A stretch of DNA of 64,000 bases from positions 186,001-250,000 of the forward strand of contig JBFWSG010000001.1 in NCBI GenBank assembly GCA_050248495.1. The letters are read 5' to 3'. The position numbers and the translations under genes are program-made. The DNA comes from DASYDU01 sp050248495. GTDB lineage: Bacteria > Planctomycetota > Planctomycetia > Pirellulales > Lacipirellulaceae. The notes under the pieces were generated by a model. The model was not told the DNA's origin, made no database searches, and saw only the letters and a list, made by a program, of their open reading frames with translations. Positions within the stretch are counted from its first letter, which is position 1, and the number at the start of each line of letters is the position of its first letter. This document shows positions 16,757-25,250 of this stretch, piece by piece.

Positions 16757-18475
16757 CTAGAGTTCGATCAGTACGTCGAGCATCTCGGCGGCGGTCTGGA
16801 TGAATCGGGCCGAGGCCTGATAAATCCGCTGCAGCGTGATAAGGTTGATCGCCTCTTCATCCAGGTTCACGCCCGCGACCGCCGCCAGCTGGCCATCCAA
16901 GGTGTCCTCGAACACGCGGAAGCCTTCGGCCACGCTGCCGGCCACGGTCGCGCCCTGGGCGATCGAATTCACCAGCCGGTCGTACACGTCTGGCACAGTG
17001 AGTCCGCCGGCCGAATCGATGGGTTGATCGAGAAATTTCGACATCACCAGGGCGTTGTCGCTGTCGCTGTAGCGCCCGATACCACCGCCGCTGGCCGCGA
17101 ATTTCGCTTCGTTGCCCAGTCCGCGCAGCTCGCTGTTGACGCCGATGTCGCGGGCCGTCGAGCCGGTGAAAAACGTGTTGAGCCCGAGCGCCGCCAGAGT
17201 GCCGCTCGTGTCGCCGTCGAACGAAAACTGCGTGCCGCTCGTGTCGGCGTTGATTTCCAGTTTGCCCGAGGCGTTGATCGTTGCCGAAATGCCATCGATC
17301 CCGTCCAGTTCCGATACGAGGTCGTTGAGCGTCGTGTCGTCGTCCAGGCCATTGAGCTGGATGAAAATGTCGTGCGTCTTAGTCTCTTTGTCCGCTGTAT
17401 TGATGTTGGAGACGAGCACCTGGAAGTGACCCGTCACGGGCGTAAAAGCCAGTCCCGCTTCGTCCAGCGCGGCATCCGCATCGCCGACCGCGTTGACGCT
17501 GGTGAGCTCGTCGAAACCCTCGAGTCCCTGCCCTTGTGTGTGGAGCTTATTGAACTCGAACGCAAACAGGCCGGCGATCTGGTCCAGGCCATCGATGAAG
17601 TCGCCGACGATCTCGTCGCGCGCGGTATACATCGCATTCAGCTCGCCCGAACCCGATTCGAGCGGCGAATTGGTCCGGCTGAAATTCACCGAGGCCAGCG
17701 ACAAGCCGTCCTCCGAGTGGAGCGTGACTTCGACCGTCTGCCGCTGTCCTTCAAACACCAGGAACTCGCCATCGACCGAGATGTTGACGGCGCCGCTCGG
17801 TTGTTCCGTCGCGGTGATGCCGAGGATTTCCGAGAGCCGGTCGATCGCGTTCTGCCGTTCGACGCGGAGGCCACCTGCGTCGCTTACCGAGCCGCCGCTC
17901 CCCTCGACTGTGGCAATTTGCACATTGAGCTTGGCAACCGTCTCCGTAAGCTGATTGATTTCGTCCGAAGCACCCTTGATCCGATTGTTGAACTCTTCGC
18001 GGACCGTGGTGGCCCGCCGCGAGAGATCGTTCAGGGTCGAGGCCAGCGTGTCGCCCTGCGTAATCACGAGGTTGCGAGCCGAGGCGCTTCCTGGATCGTC
18101 GAGCACTTCGCCGATCGAGTTGACGAAGTTCGTGAAGATCGTGCCCAGGTCCGTCTCGCCGGAGAGGCCGTTGAGCAGATTTTCAATTTCGCCAAAAGCC
18201 TCTTCCTGGACCTCGGCCCCGGCTCGGTCGCCACGGGCGCCCACCAGGCGGTTCTGCGTGAACTTGTCGATCTTATCGACGATCGCATCGACCTGGACGC
18301 CCAGGCCCAGGGTCAGGTTGCCGATCCGCTGCACCGGCGCAGGTGAATAGATCACCTCCTGGCGGACGAAGCCGGGAGTGTTCGCGTTGGCAATATTATT
18401 GCCCGTGACCTGCAGGCCGATTTGCATCGCCCGCAGCGTGTTCGCGCCCATCTGGATCGAGCCGAATAGCGACAT
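16757..18475 (-). CDS. flgK: Flagellar hook-associated protein 1
   Basis: This 572-residue FlgK starts MSLFGSIQMGANTLRAMQIG and has the rod/hook-family consensus VTGNNIANANTPGFVRQEV. The C-terminal helix (VNLDEEAINLITLQRIYQAS through AAEMLDVLIEL) is also typical. It forms the first junction layer on the hook. The ATG at 18475 is preferred over an upstream in-frame codon at 18520, which would place a non-conserved arginine-rich leader before the signature and run into the neighbouring palindrome. The length is close to normal, in contrast to FlgL and FliD. Confidence 0.95.
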   Translation of the reverse strand: MSLFGSIQMGANTLRAMQIGLQVTGNNIANANTPGFVRQEVIYSPAPVQRIGNLTLGLGVQVDAIVDKIDKFTQNRLVGARGDRAGAEVQEEAFGEIENLLNGLSGETDLGTIFTNFVNSIGEVLDDPGSASARNLVITQGDTLASTLNDLSRRATTVREEFNNRIKGASDEINQLTETVAKLNVQIATVEGSGGSVSDAGGLRVERQNAIDRLSEILGITATEQPSGAVNISVDGEFLVFEGQRQTVEVTLHSEDGLSLASVNFSRTNSPLESGSGELNAMYTARDEIVGDFIDGLDQIAGLFAFEFNKLHTQGQGLEGFDELTSVNAVGDADAALDEAGLAFTPVTGHFQVLVSNINTADKETKTHDIFIQLNGLDDDTTLNDLVSELDGIDGISATINASGKLEINADTSGTQFSFDGDTSGTLAALGLNTFFTGSTARDIGVNSELRGLGNEAKFAASGGGIGRYSDSDNALVMSKFLDQPIDSAGGLTVPDVYDRLVNSIAQGATVAGSVAEGFRVFEDTLDGQLAAVAGVNLDEEAINLITLQRIYQASARFIQTAAEMLDVLIEL

Positions 18476-18503
18476 CGCGAAGAGCCGGAGAAAAGGTTCG
18501 CGA

Positions 18504-18578
18504 CGGGTGGCTGGAGACAAGCGTCAGCGCGCCCCCAGCAACGCTGGGGGCTCGGCTCAGCCTCGACCCCAGCCACCC
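18504..18578. repeat. GGGTGGCTGGGGTCGA palindromic element, copy 2
   Basis: The arms 18504-18537 and 18545-18578 are imperfect reverse complements around a short loop. The right arm matches the copy at 6109-6141 closely (GGGGGCTCGGCTC and CGACCCCAGCCACCC). It lies inside the flagellar cluster between flgN and flgK, where it would form a strong hairpin in the operon transcript. Confidence 0.85.
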
Positions 18579-18589
18579 ATCACCGAATG

Positions 18590-19105
18590 TCAAACGGCCC
18601 GATCGACCAGCGCACCTTGATCCTGGCGGTCGGAGCCATTTCCATATGTCGGCTTCATGCGACCACCGGTAGCAATAATCTCTATCATTTGGGAAAGATG
18701 TAAGAGCGTCCGTTGTACTAGCACGTAGTTCGTGAGGCACTCGTGCTGCAGCAGTCGCGACCGCGAGCGAGCCTCATCGAATTCGCCGCGGAGCCGATTG
18801 CGCTGTTCGCTGGGCAGCGATTTGCTGAGCGACTTGATGCTGTCACTGGGCAAACCCTGGGTTGCCGCTCGTGCCAGCAGTTGTTGCCGGCGGTCCTGGA
18901 ACGCTTGCAGCCGCGACACCAGATCGCGCTCGCGCGTGGCCATCGCGCCGAGCGCCGCGCCGTCGCCCGCCGCTAGCATCGTGCGCTTTTGGCTGAGCAC
19001 CGACAGCAGATCGCCTTGGACCGACGAGAGCTCGTTCAACAGGCCGGCGATGTCGGACTCGAGTTCGTCCGGCTGGTCGTCCGTGGTAGTGGCTTCTTGT
19101 GGCAT
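18590..19105 (-). CDS. flgN: FlgN-like flagellar chaperone
   Basis: This 171-residue, mostly helical protein has a long coiled region (ESDIAGLLNELSSVQGDLLS, LVSRLQAFQDRRQQLLAR) and a second helix with RSRLLQHECLTNYVLVQRTL. This fits FlgN, the export chaperone for FlgK and FlgL, and its position directly upstream of flgK supports that. FlgN is poorly conserved, so the call leans on context. It starts four bases after the flgJ stop, implying translational coupling. Confidence 0.78.
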   Translation of the reverse strand: MPQEATTTDDQPDELESDIAGLLNELSSVQGDLLSVLSQKRTMLAAGDGAALGAMATRERDLVSRLQAFQDRRQQLLARAATQGLPSDSIKSLSKSLPSEQRNRLRGEFDEARSRSRLLQHECLTNYVLVQRTLLHLSQMIEIIATGGRMKPTYGNGSDRQDQGALVDRAV

Positions 19106-19109
19106 CGAA

Positions 19110-19538
19110 TTACCGCCGTGGAAGATTTTGGAGCTGGCTCAAGGAAGCGGGTGAATCGGAGCGAAACGCGGCGTAGTCGACCTTCGACTCTTTGGCTGCC
19201 TGATCAGGAAACTGGCGGGCGAACATCGGCCCGGCAAACTTGTCGCCCGTCGATTTGGTCAGGTCCTTGGCGATTTGCTGGTCCATCAGGCCCTGAAACG
19301 CCTCTTCGCCGCGGCCGCCGTGGAAGTAGGCCGGCTTGCCGACCGTCGATCGCATCGACTTGATCATCTGGCTGAAGAACGTCTCGCCGACAAACTCCGT
19401 AAATTTTTCTTTGAGCTCGTTCTTGTCGCCGTAGTCCGGCTTTTCGAAGCGGTTCGAGGCCGTGTTGACCTTGCCCCACGACTTCGGCACTTCGGCCGGG
19501 CCAATTTTCGGTGCGTGTTCGAGGGAGACGGTGGTCAT
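19110..19538 (-). CDS. flgJ: Rod-binding protein FlgJ, N-terminal domain only
   Basis: A 142-residue protein with the rod-binding signature: LKEKFTEFVGETFFSQMIKS, MRSTVGKPAYFHGG, and RGEEAFQGLMDQQIAKDL. In enterobacterial FlgJ this domain is fused to a muramidase that opens the peptidoglycan for the rod. Here no hydrolase domain follows, so a separate enzyme must do that job if it is needed. It lies between flgI and flgN, as expected for a rod protein. Confidence 0.88.
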   Translation of the reverse strand: MTTVSLEHAPKIGPAEVPKSWGKVNTASNRFEKPDYGDKNELKEKFTEFVGETFFSQMIKSMRSTVGKPAYFHGGRGEEAFQGLMDQQIAKDLTKSTGDKFAGPMFARQFPDQAAKESKVDYAAFRSDSPASLSQLQNLPRR

Positions 19539-19561
19539 GGTTCAGACTCTTTGGATTGGCT

Positions 19562-19626
19562 GTGGCACAGGTTGCCGGCCTGTGGTCCTTGTGACTACTA
19601 AATCACCGGCGGGCCGCCGGTGCCAC
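19562..19626. repeat. Small inverted-repeat element with GTGGCAC ends
   Basis: GTGGCAC at 19562-19568 is the reverse complement of GTGCCAC at 19620-19626. Inside, CACCGGCG (19604-19611) pairs with CGCCGGTG (19615-19622). It fills most of the 105-base gap between flgJ and flgI and may fold in the operon mRNA. Confidence 0.6.
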
Positions 19627-19643
19627 TGTTGCCCTTGGGTCAC

Positions 19644-20729
19644 TTAGTCGATGATCAGCCTGCCGTGCAGCTTGCCGTTGCGGTCGATGCCGCGGATGAT
19701 CTCGATCATGTCGATTGTCGGCACCTTGAGCGCGTTGAGTTGGTTCACAAGCTCTTGCAGCTTCGGATCGTTCGATTTGTCGACGTCGATCGCCCGAAAC
19801 GATTCGGTCACGACCGCTTCGACGACGATGTTTTTGTGAGATACGATAACGTCGCCGATCTCCACGTCGCCGCCGATCACAATGCTGCCCGCACGGGGAT
19901 TCACGACCACGCGCGACTCCGGCTCGTGCTCGTAGAGCTTGATGTCGAGTACGTCCGAAGCGAATCCGACCGGGTCGTTGCGGTAGACCTCAGGGATCCG
20001 AACGCGGATGTTGGCCGCGTCGTGGGCCTGGCACAAATCCTCTTCTTCCTTGGCGTGGCCTTCGTCGGCGTAGCTGAGGCTCTCGCGGTACTGGCTATTG
20101 ATCGTCTCGGCCACGAGGGCCGCCGTTTGAAAGTTGGCGTGATTGCGATCGAGGATCAGCGTGATGTAGCCGTCTTGGGAGAAGAACGGCGTGAAGATGT
20201 CGGCTTCCAGCTGGCAGCCGCCGACCACGACGCCGACCATCGGCTGGTCCGAGTCATCGACCACGACTTGCCCTTCGCACAGGCCGTACACACGCTGGTC
20301 GTTGAGGTTCGGTCCCAGGAGCGAAGCAAACGCCAGGCGACCGCCCGCCAGGCTCTTGCCGTTGAGCGCGCTCACGAAGCAATCGACCTGGTCGCCACGG
20401 CGGGCGCCCGTCGAGGGCACTTTGGCTGTGACCATCACCAGCGCGATGTTTTTGTATCGCTTGAGCTCTTCGGCCCCGCCCTGCTCGCCGTCGCCCATGT
20501 GCTGAATAGCCCGCGCGAGGGCGCGCATCGTGGCCGGATCGTTCGGCTCGCCCGTGCCGTTGAGGCCGACCACCAGCCCCATGCCGCGGAGGACGTTTTC
20601 CTCTTGTCCCTTGAGCCGGCAAATATTCTTCAGCTGTGTGCGAGCATCGGCGACCCGACCAGAAAACAGGGTGCCAACAGCAACCGCGACGATCAGGATC
20701 CGACACAAGATTTGGGAAGACTTTTTCAT
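19644..20729 (-). CDS. flgI: Flagellar P-ring protein FlgI
   Basis: This 361-residue precursor forms the periplasmic P ring around the rod. The signal peptide (MKKSSQILCRILIVAVAVG) is followed by the family block NVLRGMGLVVGLNGTGE, and later by NIALVMVTAKVP, DQVDCFVSALNG and SIVIGGDVEIGDVIVSHKN. The ATG at 20729 sits directly before the signal peptide; the codon at 20762 falls in a repeat-derived leader. Its presence with FlgH and FlgA shows a Gram-negative-type basal body with both outer rings. Confidence 0.95.
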   Translation of the reverse strand: MKKSSQILCRILIVAVAVGTLFSGRVADARTQLKNICRLKGQEENVLRGMGLVVGLNGTGEPNDPATMRALARAIQHMGDGEQGGAEELKRYKNIALVMVTAKVPSTGARRGDQVDCFVSALNGKSLAGGRLAFASLLGPNLNDQRVYGLCEGQVVVDDSDQPMVGVVVGGCQLEADIFTPFFSQDGYITLILDRNHANFQTAALVAETINSQYRESLSYADEGHAKEEEDLCQAHDAANIRVRIPEVYRNDPVGFASDVLDIKLYEHEPESRVVVNPRAGSIVIGGDVEIGDVIVSHKNIVVEAVVTESFRAIDVDKSNDPKLQELVNQLNALKVPTIDMIEIIRGIDRNGKLHGRLIID

Positions 20730-20745
20730 GGCTGACTCTGTCCTA

Positions 20746-20780
20746 ACTCTCTCAACCCTCAACCCTCAACTCTCAACCCT
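20746..20780. repeat. CTCAACCCTCAACC tandem repeat between flgH and flgI
   Basis: At least three near-identical units of about seven bases (CTCAACC, CTCAACC, CTCAACT and variants) lie in the short gap between the flgH stop and the flgI start. The complementary type occurs at 3663-3693. Confidence 0.6.
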
Positions 20781-21506
20781 TTAGAACGCCTTCCACTTGT
20801 CGTACCAGAGCTGCAGCCAGCCGCGCTTGTAGCTGTCGCGGATGAAGCCGACTTCACGCTTCTCGATCCGCAGGTCGGCGATTTCGTCGCTGCGGACCGT
20901 GCGGTCGGGGCCGATCGCCGTGCGACGCACGACGCCGGTCAGCGACTGCCGCCAGACTTCTTCGTTGTTTTGAATGGTGCGGTGCGCTTCGAGCACCAGG
21001 TTGCCGTTGGGTTGGATGTCGACGATGTGGGCGGCGATCCGGAACGTCAATTGATCGCGGAGTTCCATGTCCGATTCGACGCGGAACTGGCTCTGCAAGT
21101 TTCCGGTGACGGCGAGCGGGCCGTTGGGCTGCGGATCGGGCGTGAGGTTCTTGCCGTCGAACTTGACCCAGTTGTTGAGGAAGGCGTTGAGATTGTTCGT
21201 CTTGCGGTTTTCCGCGTCGCCTTCCGAGAGCAGGCTCGTGCGATAGTCCACGAGGACCGTGATGATGTCGTGAATCTTCAGCTCCCGCATTTGTTGTTCG
21301 GGCGGCAGCTTGCGATAGAGGAATGAGCTGTTTTCGAGGGTCAGTCCGGTTTGTTGCTGTTGCTGCGCTGCCTGCAGCGTCGGCGTGACGTTTAATAGCG
21401 TGCCATCCTGGGCGGCGGCCTGGCCCGTCACGCAGGCCAGGGCCAGCGCAATACCGGCCGGAGGTGCAGCCTTTACGAATCGCAGCTCGATTGGTCGACG
21501 CAACAT
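20781..21506 (-). CDS. flgH: Flagellar L-ring protein FlgH
   Basis: This 241-residue protein forms the outer-membrane L ring. Conserved pieces include REL.IHDIITVLVDYRTS, NAFLNNWVKFDGKNLTP, FRIAAHIVDIQPNGNLVLEA and the closing RSDEIADLRIEKREVGFIRD. FlgH is normally a lipoprotein, but the signal region here reads IALALACVTGQAAAQDG. The only cysteine is preceded by ALA rather than a canonical L-(A/S)-(G/A) lipobox, and AAA-Q looks like an ordinary signal peptidase I site. It starts eight bases after the flgA stop. Confidence 0.93.
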   Translation of the reverse strand: MLRRPIELRFVKAAPPAGIALALACVTGQAAAQDGTLLNVTPTLQAAQQQQQTGLTLENSSFLYRKLPPEQQMRELKIHDIITVLVDYRTSLLSEGDAENRKTNNLNAFLNNWVKFDGKNLTPDPQPNGPLAVTGNLQSQFRVESDMELRDQLTFRIAAHIVDIQPNGNLVLEAHRTIQNNEEVWRQSLTGVVRRTAIGPDRTVRSDEIADLRIEKREVGFIRDSYKRGWLQLWYDKWKAF

Positions 21507-21514
21507 GGTTCTCT

Positions 21515-22678
21515 CTATTTCTGCCGCAGCTTGCGGAACGGTTGGTCAACGACTTTAGTCTCGCTGGGCGCGGCCGCGCCCGTGAACACGGTTGCTTCCC
21601 GCGGGCCCGTTACAACGGCTTGGAATGGTTCTTTGGCTTCCAGCGACTCGACGGCGATCAATTCGCCGCGAGCGCCATCTTGGCGGGCGCGGGCGATCAC
21701 GCGGACGCTGATGCCGCCGCCATGCGTCGACACGGCGATTTCCTCGCCTTTGTGGACAATGAGCTGAGCGCGGAAATCGTCGCTGTAGATCGCGGCGCCT
21801 TCCTCGATCGCCTTCGTGGCTTCCATGCCGATGGCCGACTCGAGCGACGTCGCCAGCTGGTGGCGCAGCGTCTCGTGGGGCAGGTTCGCCCACTCCTGCA
21901 CGGCCACATCCGCGGCGGTGATCACGTGGCCGCGCTCGATCGGTTGGACCGCCACGACGACGGGGTGCTGGACCGTCACATCCACTTCGAGCCGGATGCG
22001 AACCGGGCCGCGTTCGGTGTGGAAGCAGACCACGATTCGCTGCGAACCGGTCCAGGGCTTGACGCCCCCGCCGCATTGGAGCGCGGTTTTGGCGTCGAGT
22101 ACCTTTGCCAGATAGTCGTCAGTGGTCTCGAACGCGACTTGCCAATCGGCATTGCGGCCGCTCTGGTGGGTCAGATGTTCGACGATGGCCCGCTTGATGT
22201 AGTTCTGCGCTTCGGCCCGCTGGCCGTCGGTCAGCCGCGGACCGGCGGCCAACTTTTCCACGGCCGCCTGTTCGACTTCATTCATGTTGGCCGAGCTCGC
22301 GGCGGTCGTCCCGGCCCACACGGCGCGGCGGTCGGTGGGCTGCGACGCAGCCGGCTTCTCGACCGCTGTGGCCGCGATCTCGACGACCAATTCGCCGCGA
22401 AAGTTGAGCTTGCTCATGTTCTCGCCGTGCGCCGCGACGAGATCTTGCACTTCCCGCATCCGCAAAAAGCGGTTGCGTCCGTGCCCGGGAGCAGGCATCA
22501 GCGGCAAGGCTTCGAGGCGGGCGGCTTCCTGCTTGTCGTCGGCCTTGATCTTGGCGACGTCTCCGAGTCGAACCACGGTGCCCTTGAGGGCGACGACCTT
22601 TTGCACGATGACGTCGGCGGCACCGACCGGCAGCACATCGAGCGCGACCACGATCGTGGCCAGCAGCAGGCGAAACAT
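21515..22678 (-). CDS. flgA: Flagellar P-ring assembly chaperone FlgA
   Basis: From the ATG at 22678 this is 387 residues with a signal peptide (MFRLLLATIVVALDVLPVGA). FlgA is the periplasmic chaperone for FlgI. The C-terminal SAF-like half is recognisable: RGHVITAADVAVQEW, SAIGMEATKAIEEGAAIYSD, HKGEEIAVSTHGGGISV, the region giving FlgA its beta-clip fold. At close to 390 residues it is longer than the roughly 220 of the enteric protein, because of an N-terminal extension (about residues 20-180) that starts with another SAF-like stretch (VVALKGTVVRLGDVAKI). An in-frame ATG at 22708 would add ten residues. Confidence 0.9.
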   Translation of the reverse strand: MFRLLLATIVVALDVLPVGAADVIVQKVVALKGTVVRLGDVAKIKADDKQEAARLEALPLMPAPGHGRNRFLRMREVQDLVAAHGENMSKLNFRGELVVEIAATAVEKPAASQPTDRRAVWAGTTAASSANMNEVEQAAVEKLAAGPRLTDGQRAEAQNYIKRAIVEHLTHQSGRNADWQVAFETTDDYLAKVLDAKTALQCGGGVKPWTGSQRIVVCFHTERGPVRIRLEVDVTVQHPVVVAVQPIERGHVITAADVAVQEWANLPHETLRHQLATSLESAIGMEATKAIEEGAAIYSDDFRAQLIVHKGEEIAVSTHGGGISVRVIARARQDGARGELIAVESLEAKEPFQAVVTGPREATVFTGAAAPSETKVVDQPFRKLRQK

Positions 22679-22721
22679 TTTTTGTTGCAATCGAGTCACG
22701 TGAATCACGTCCTAGGCGTCG

Positions 22722-23528
22722 CTAGGCGAAGCGGCGGAGGTTGTTGACAATGCCCATGATCTGGTCGCCGGCCTGGACGACCTGTGAATTGAGCTCGAAG
22801 GCCCGCTGCGTCTGGATCAAGTCGATGAGCTGCTCGACCGGCTCGACGTTCGAAGCTTCCAAAAAGCCCTGGCGAATCGTGCCCCAGCCTTGCTGGCCGG
22901 GCGTGCCGAGTTGCACTGTGTTCGAGGCGTCGGTCTGGCGATACAGGTTGTCGCCCATCTTTTGCAGACCGTCGGGGTTGATGAATTTCGCCAATTGAAT
23001 CTGGCCGACGTTTTGCAGTGTGGGTGAGTTCTGCGTCTGAATCTGCACCTGGCCGTCGGTGCTGATCACGATGCCCGTCGCTTCGGGTGGAATGGTGATG
23101 CCGGAAGACTCCAAGTAGCCGAGTGACGCCGAGCCCAACACGAGCTGACCATTCGGGTTGATGCCGAAATTGCCGGAGCGCGTGTAGAGGAAGTCGCCGT
23201 TCGGATCGACGATCTGAAAGAAGCCGTCGCCTTCGATCGCCAGATCGAGCGGTTTGTTGGTCGTCTCCAGGGCCCCCTGCTCGTAGTTGGTCTGCGTGCT
23301 GCCGACGCGAACGCCCAAGCCGACCTCGATGCCGGTCGACGTGATGTTGCCGTTGACATCCTGCGAGCCGGGCAGGCGGTATTGGCGATAGAACAAGTCT
23401 TCGAAGTTTGCGCGGTCTTCCTTGAACGCCGTCGTGTTGACGTTCGCCATATTATTGGCGATCACGTCGAGCTTCGTTTCCAGGGCCTGCATGCCCGTCG
23501 AAGCAGTGTAGAGGGATTGAATGGTCAT
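22722..23528 (-). CDS. flgG: Flagellar distal rod protein FlgG
   Basis: At 268 residues it matches FlgG in length and sequence: MTIQSLYTASTGMQALETK, DVIANNMANVNTTAFKEDRA, and the C-terminal QGFLEASNVEPVEQLIDLIQ and RAFELNSQVVQAGDQIMG. It forms the distal, drive-shaft part of the rod. It follows flgF by 45 bases, and both are probably read from the promoter upstream of flgF. Confidence 0.95.
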   Translation of the reverse strand: MTIQSLYTASTGMQALETKLDVIANNMANVNTTAFKEDRANFEDLFYRQYRLPGSQDVNGNITSTGIEVGLGVRVGSTQTNYEQGALETTNKPLDLAIEGDGFFQIVDPNGDFLYTRSGNFGINPNGQLVLGSASLGYLESSGITIPPEATGIVISTDGQVQIQTQNSPTLQNVGQIQLAKFINPDGLQKMGDNLYRQTDASNTVQLGTPGQQGWGTIRQGFLEASNVEPVEQLIDLIQTQRAFELNSQVVQAGDQIMGIVNNLRRFA

Positions 23529-23573
23529 GCTTGAATTCCTAGCGATTTGTCGCCGGTGTGGCGTGTGCTTGGG

Positions 23574-24329
23574 TTAGCCTCGTAAGACACGTCCCACGAG
23601 GTTGCCGATCGCCGTGTCCTGAGCCTGAATCATGCGGCTGTTGGCTTCGAAGCCGCGCGTCGTTTCGATCATGGCCATCATCTCGCGGACGGGATTGGAG
23701 CCGGAGAGCTCCAAAAAGCCTTGCCGCACACTGCGTTCTTCCAGCGGCACGGGCTCGACCTGGCCGAGCGGGCGGAAGAGGTTGTTGCCGACCTTTTGCA
23801 GATCGTCGAGCGACTTGGGCGCCGACAGGCCGAGCGCTTTCGCGCCGCCGTCCTGGACAATGAAGCCATCGGGGGTCATGTACCACGGCGATTCGTCGCT
23901 GATGAGAATTTCAGAAAACTGCTGATCGAGGACGGGCAAGTTACCGTCGGCGGTGACCAGGCGGCCCTTGGCATCGCGCGTGAAGTTGCCCGCGCGGCTC
24001 AGATAAGGTTTGCCGTCTTCGCCCTGGACATGGAAGAAGCCCTTACCATTGATCGCCACATCCAGCTCGCGGTTGGTGGCGGCGAATTGGCCTTCGGCGA
24101 AGTTCGTGGCGACGTCGTACATTTTGACGCCGCCGCCGATGTTGTTGATCGAGCGGTCGCCCGGCGAGGCGAGGCCTTGCTGAATGGCCTCGGCATAGCG
24201 GGCCTGGAAGGTCGGCACATCCTGCTTGAAGCCGACGGTGTCGGTGTTCGCCATGTTATTGGCGATCACTTCCAACCGGCGCGACTGAGCGGCAGCGCCT
24301 TCGGCCGAGATGTAAAGTCCGTAAGGCAT
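23574..24329 (-). CDS. flgF: Flagellar basal-body rod protein FlgF
   Basis: From the ATG at 24329 it is 251 residues: MPYGLYISAEGAAAQSRRLE, VIANNMANTDTVGFKQDVP, ELDVAINGKGFFHVQGEDGK, and C-terminal QGFLELSGSNPVREMMAMIE. This is the FlgF/FlgG rod family, with gene order favouring FlgF as the proximal member. It is the first gene of the cluster and lies about 40 bases downstream of the expected start of transcription from the sigma-54 site. FlgB, FlgC, FliE and hook genes are not in this window. Confidence 0.9.
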   Translation of the reverse strand: MPYGLYISAEGAAAQSRRLEVIANNMANTDTVGFKQDVPTFQARYAEAIQQGLASPGDRSINNIGGGVKMYDVATNFAEGQFAATNRELDVAINGKGFFHVQGEDGKPYLSRAGNFTRDAKGRLVTADGNLPVLDQQFSEILISDESPWYMTPDGFIVQDGGAKALGLSAPKSLDDLQKVGNNLFRPLGQVEPVPLEERSVRQGFLELSGSNPVREMMAMIETTRGFEANSRMIQAQDTAIGNLVGRVLRG

Positions 24330-24380
24330 GGAGTGCCTCACTCGCATCGCAGGTGGCCCCCCTGCGTCGGCGTCCGACTA

Positions 24381-24397
24381 AGCAAGGGGCGTGCCGA
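24381..24397 (-). promoter_or_regulatory. Sigma-54 (RpoN) promoter of the flagellar cluster
   Basis: On the minus strand the sequence is TCGGCACGCCCCTTGCT, against the consensus YTGGCACG-N4-TTGCW. It has one mismatch (C for T before GG), with the invariant GG and GC exactly ten bases apart. Initiation would fall about 12 bases downstream of GC, giving a leader of about 40 bases to the flgF start. Confidence 0.75.
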
Positions 24398-25250
24398 ACG
24401 CTAGGGGCGCATTACAGAGCCGCGCGTAAGTCGTTGTGCGGCAACGGGGAGCGATTACCGGCCGCAAGAGATCGGAACCAATGCATGCACGCGACGGGCG
24501 GCGGCGGTTCGGCAGTTTTCGCTGGTCGGAGTGCGGTGCGAGCGGCGGATTCTGCGCCGCGCCGCGATTTGACGCCCGCGAGCCGGAGAATAGAGATTCG
24601 AGCACCGAAACGCTACTTGGCTGCACGTTTCAACGAATGGGGAAGCAAGCGAGGCCGCTTAATCCGCGAAGCAAACCATACGCTCCAAGTTCTTCAGCTT
24701 GCACTTCACCAAATCAGATTCGAGGGGAATCACGGGTAGGACCAGGACACGCCCACCTGTGTTGCGAGCGTTAGGCGAAAAAGGGCATTGTCCGTCGAAA
24801 CGGCGCTGTCGTCGAACTGATGGCACAACTGCAGAGGTCTTTCTCACCTCGTCAGTTTCGGCGAAACCGAGGAGATAGCGGCTCGTCCAACCGCCAGCAT
24901 TGAACGGAACTCCGAATCGCACGCGGTCGTGAACACCTCCGCACTTAAGCCAGCTGCATTAGGATCGTTCGGTCCGGACGGTCTTTGCACGCAAGGGTGC
25001 ATTTTTAGCCTCGGTCCCGCCCGCGTCGTTTTAGACTCGCCAAGCACATCGCTTTGTTGCCAGTGGCGTGCGCGCCGAACTGGCTGCCGCCGTACCGCAT
25101 CGATTTGCGGGTTTTTAGCGAGTTGATCATCGGGGACGTGAGCGGCGGTTCGGCCCCGCGGGGGTGTTTTACAGCAGCACGCCAGGGTCCAAGTTGACCG
25201 CGTTTGCCTCAGATTAGGAATGCTTCACCCATTGAGGTACAATCGCGGCA
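24398..25250. other. Gene-poor spacer between the flagellar cluster and the ECF sigma gene
   Basis: About 850 bases separate the divergent flgF and ECF sigma genes. Several short open frames exist on both strands, but none has a recognisable domain, a good ribosome site or codon use unlike random high-GC sequence. Decayed coding sequence is possible. Regulatory sites beyond the sigma-54 promoter, such as enhancer sites for its activator, could lie here but cannot be identified by eye. Confidence 0.4.

Noticed and set aside
24659..25047. Short open frames on the minus strand in the 24.4-25.2 kb spacer
   Set aside because: No motif, no ribosome site, and overlapping frames of similar quality on both strands. 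Probably non-coding or decayed.
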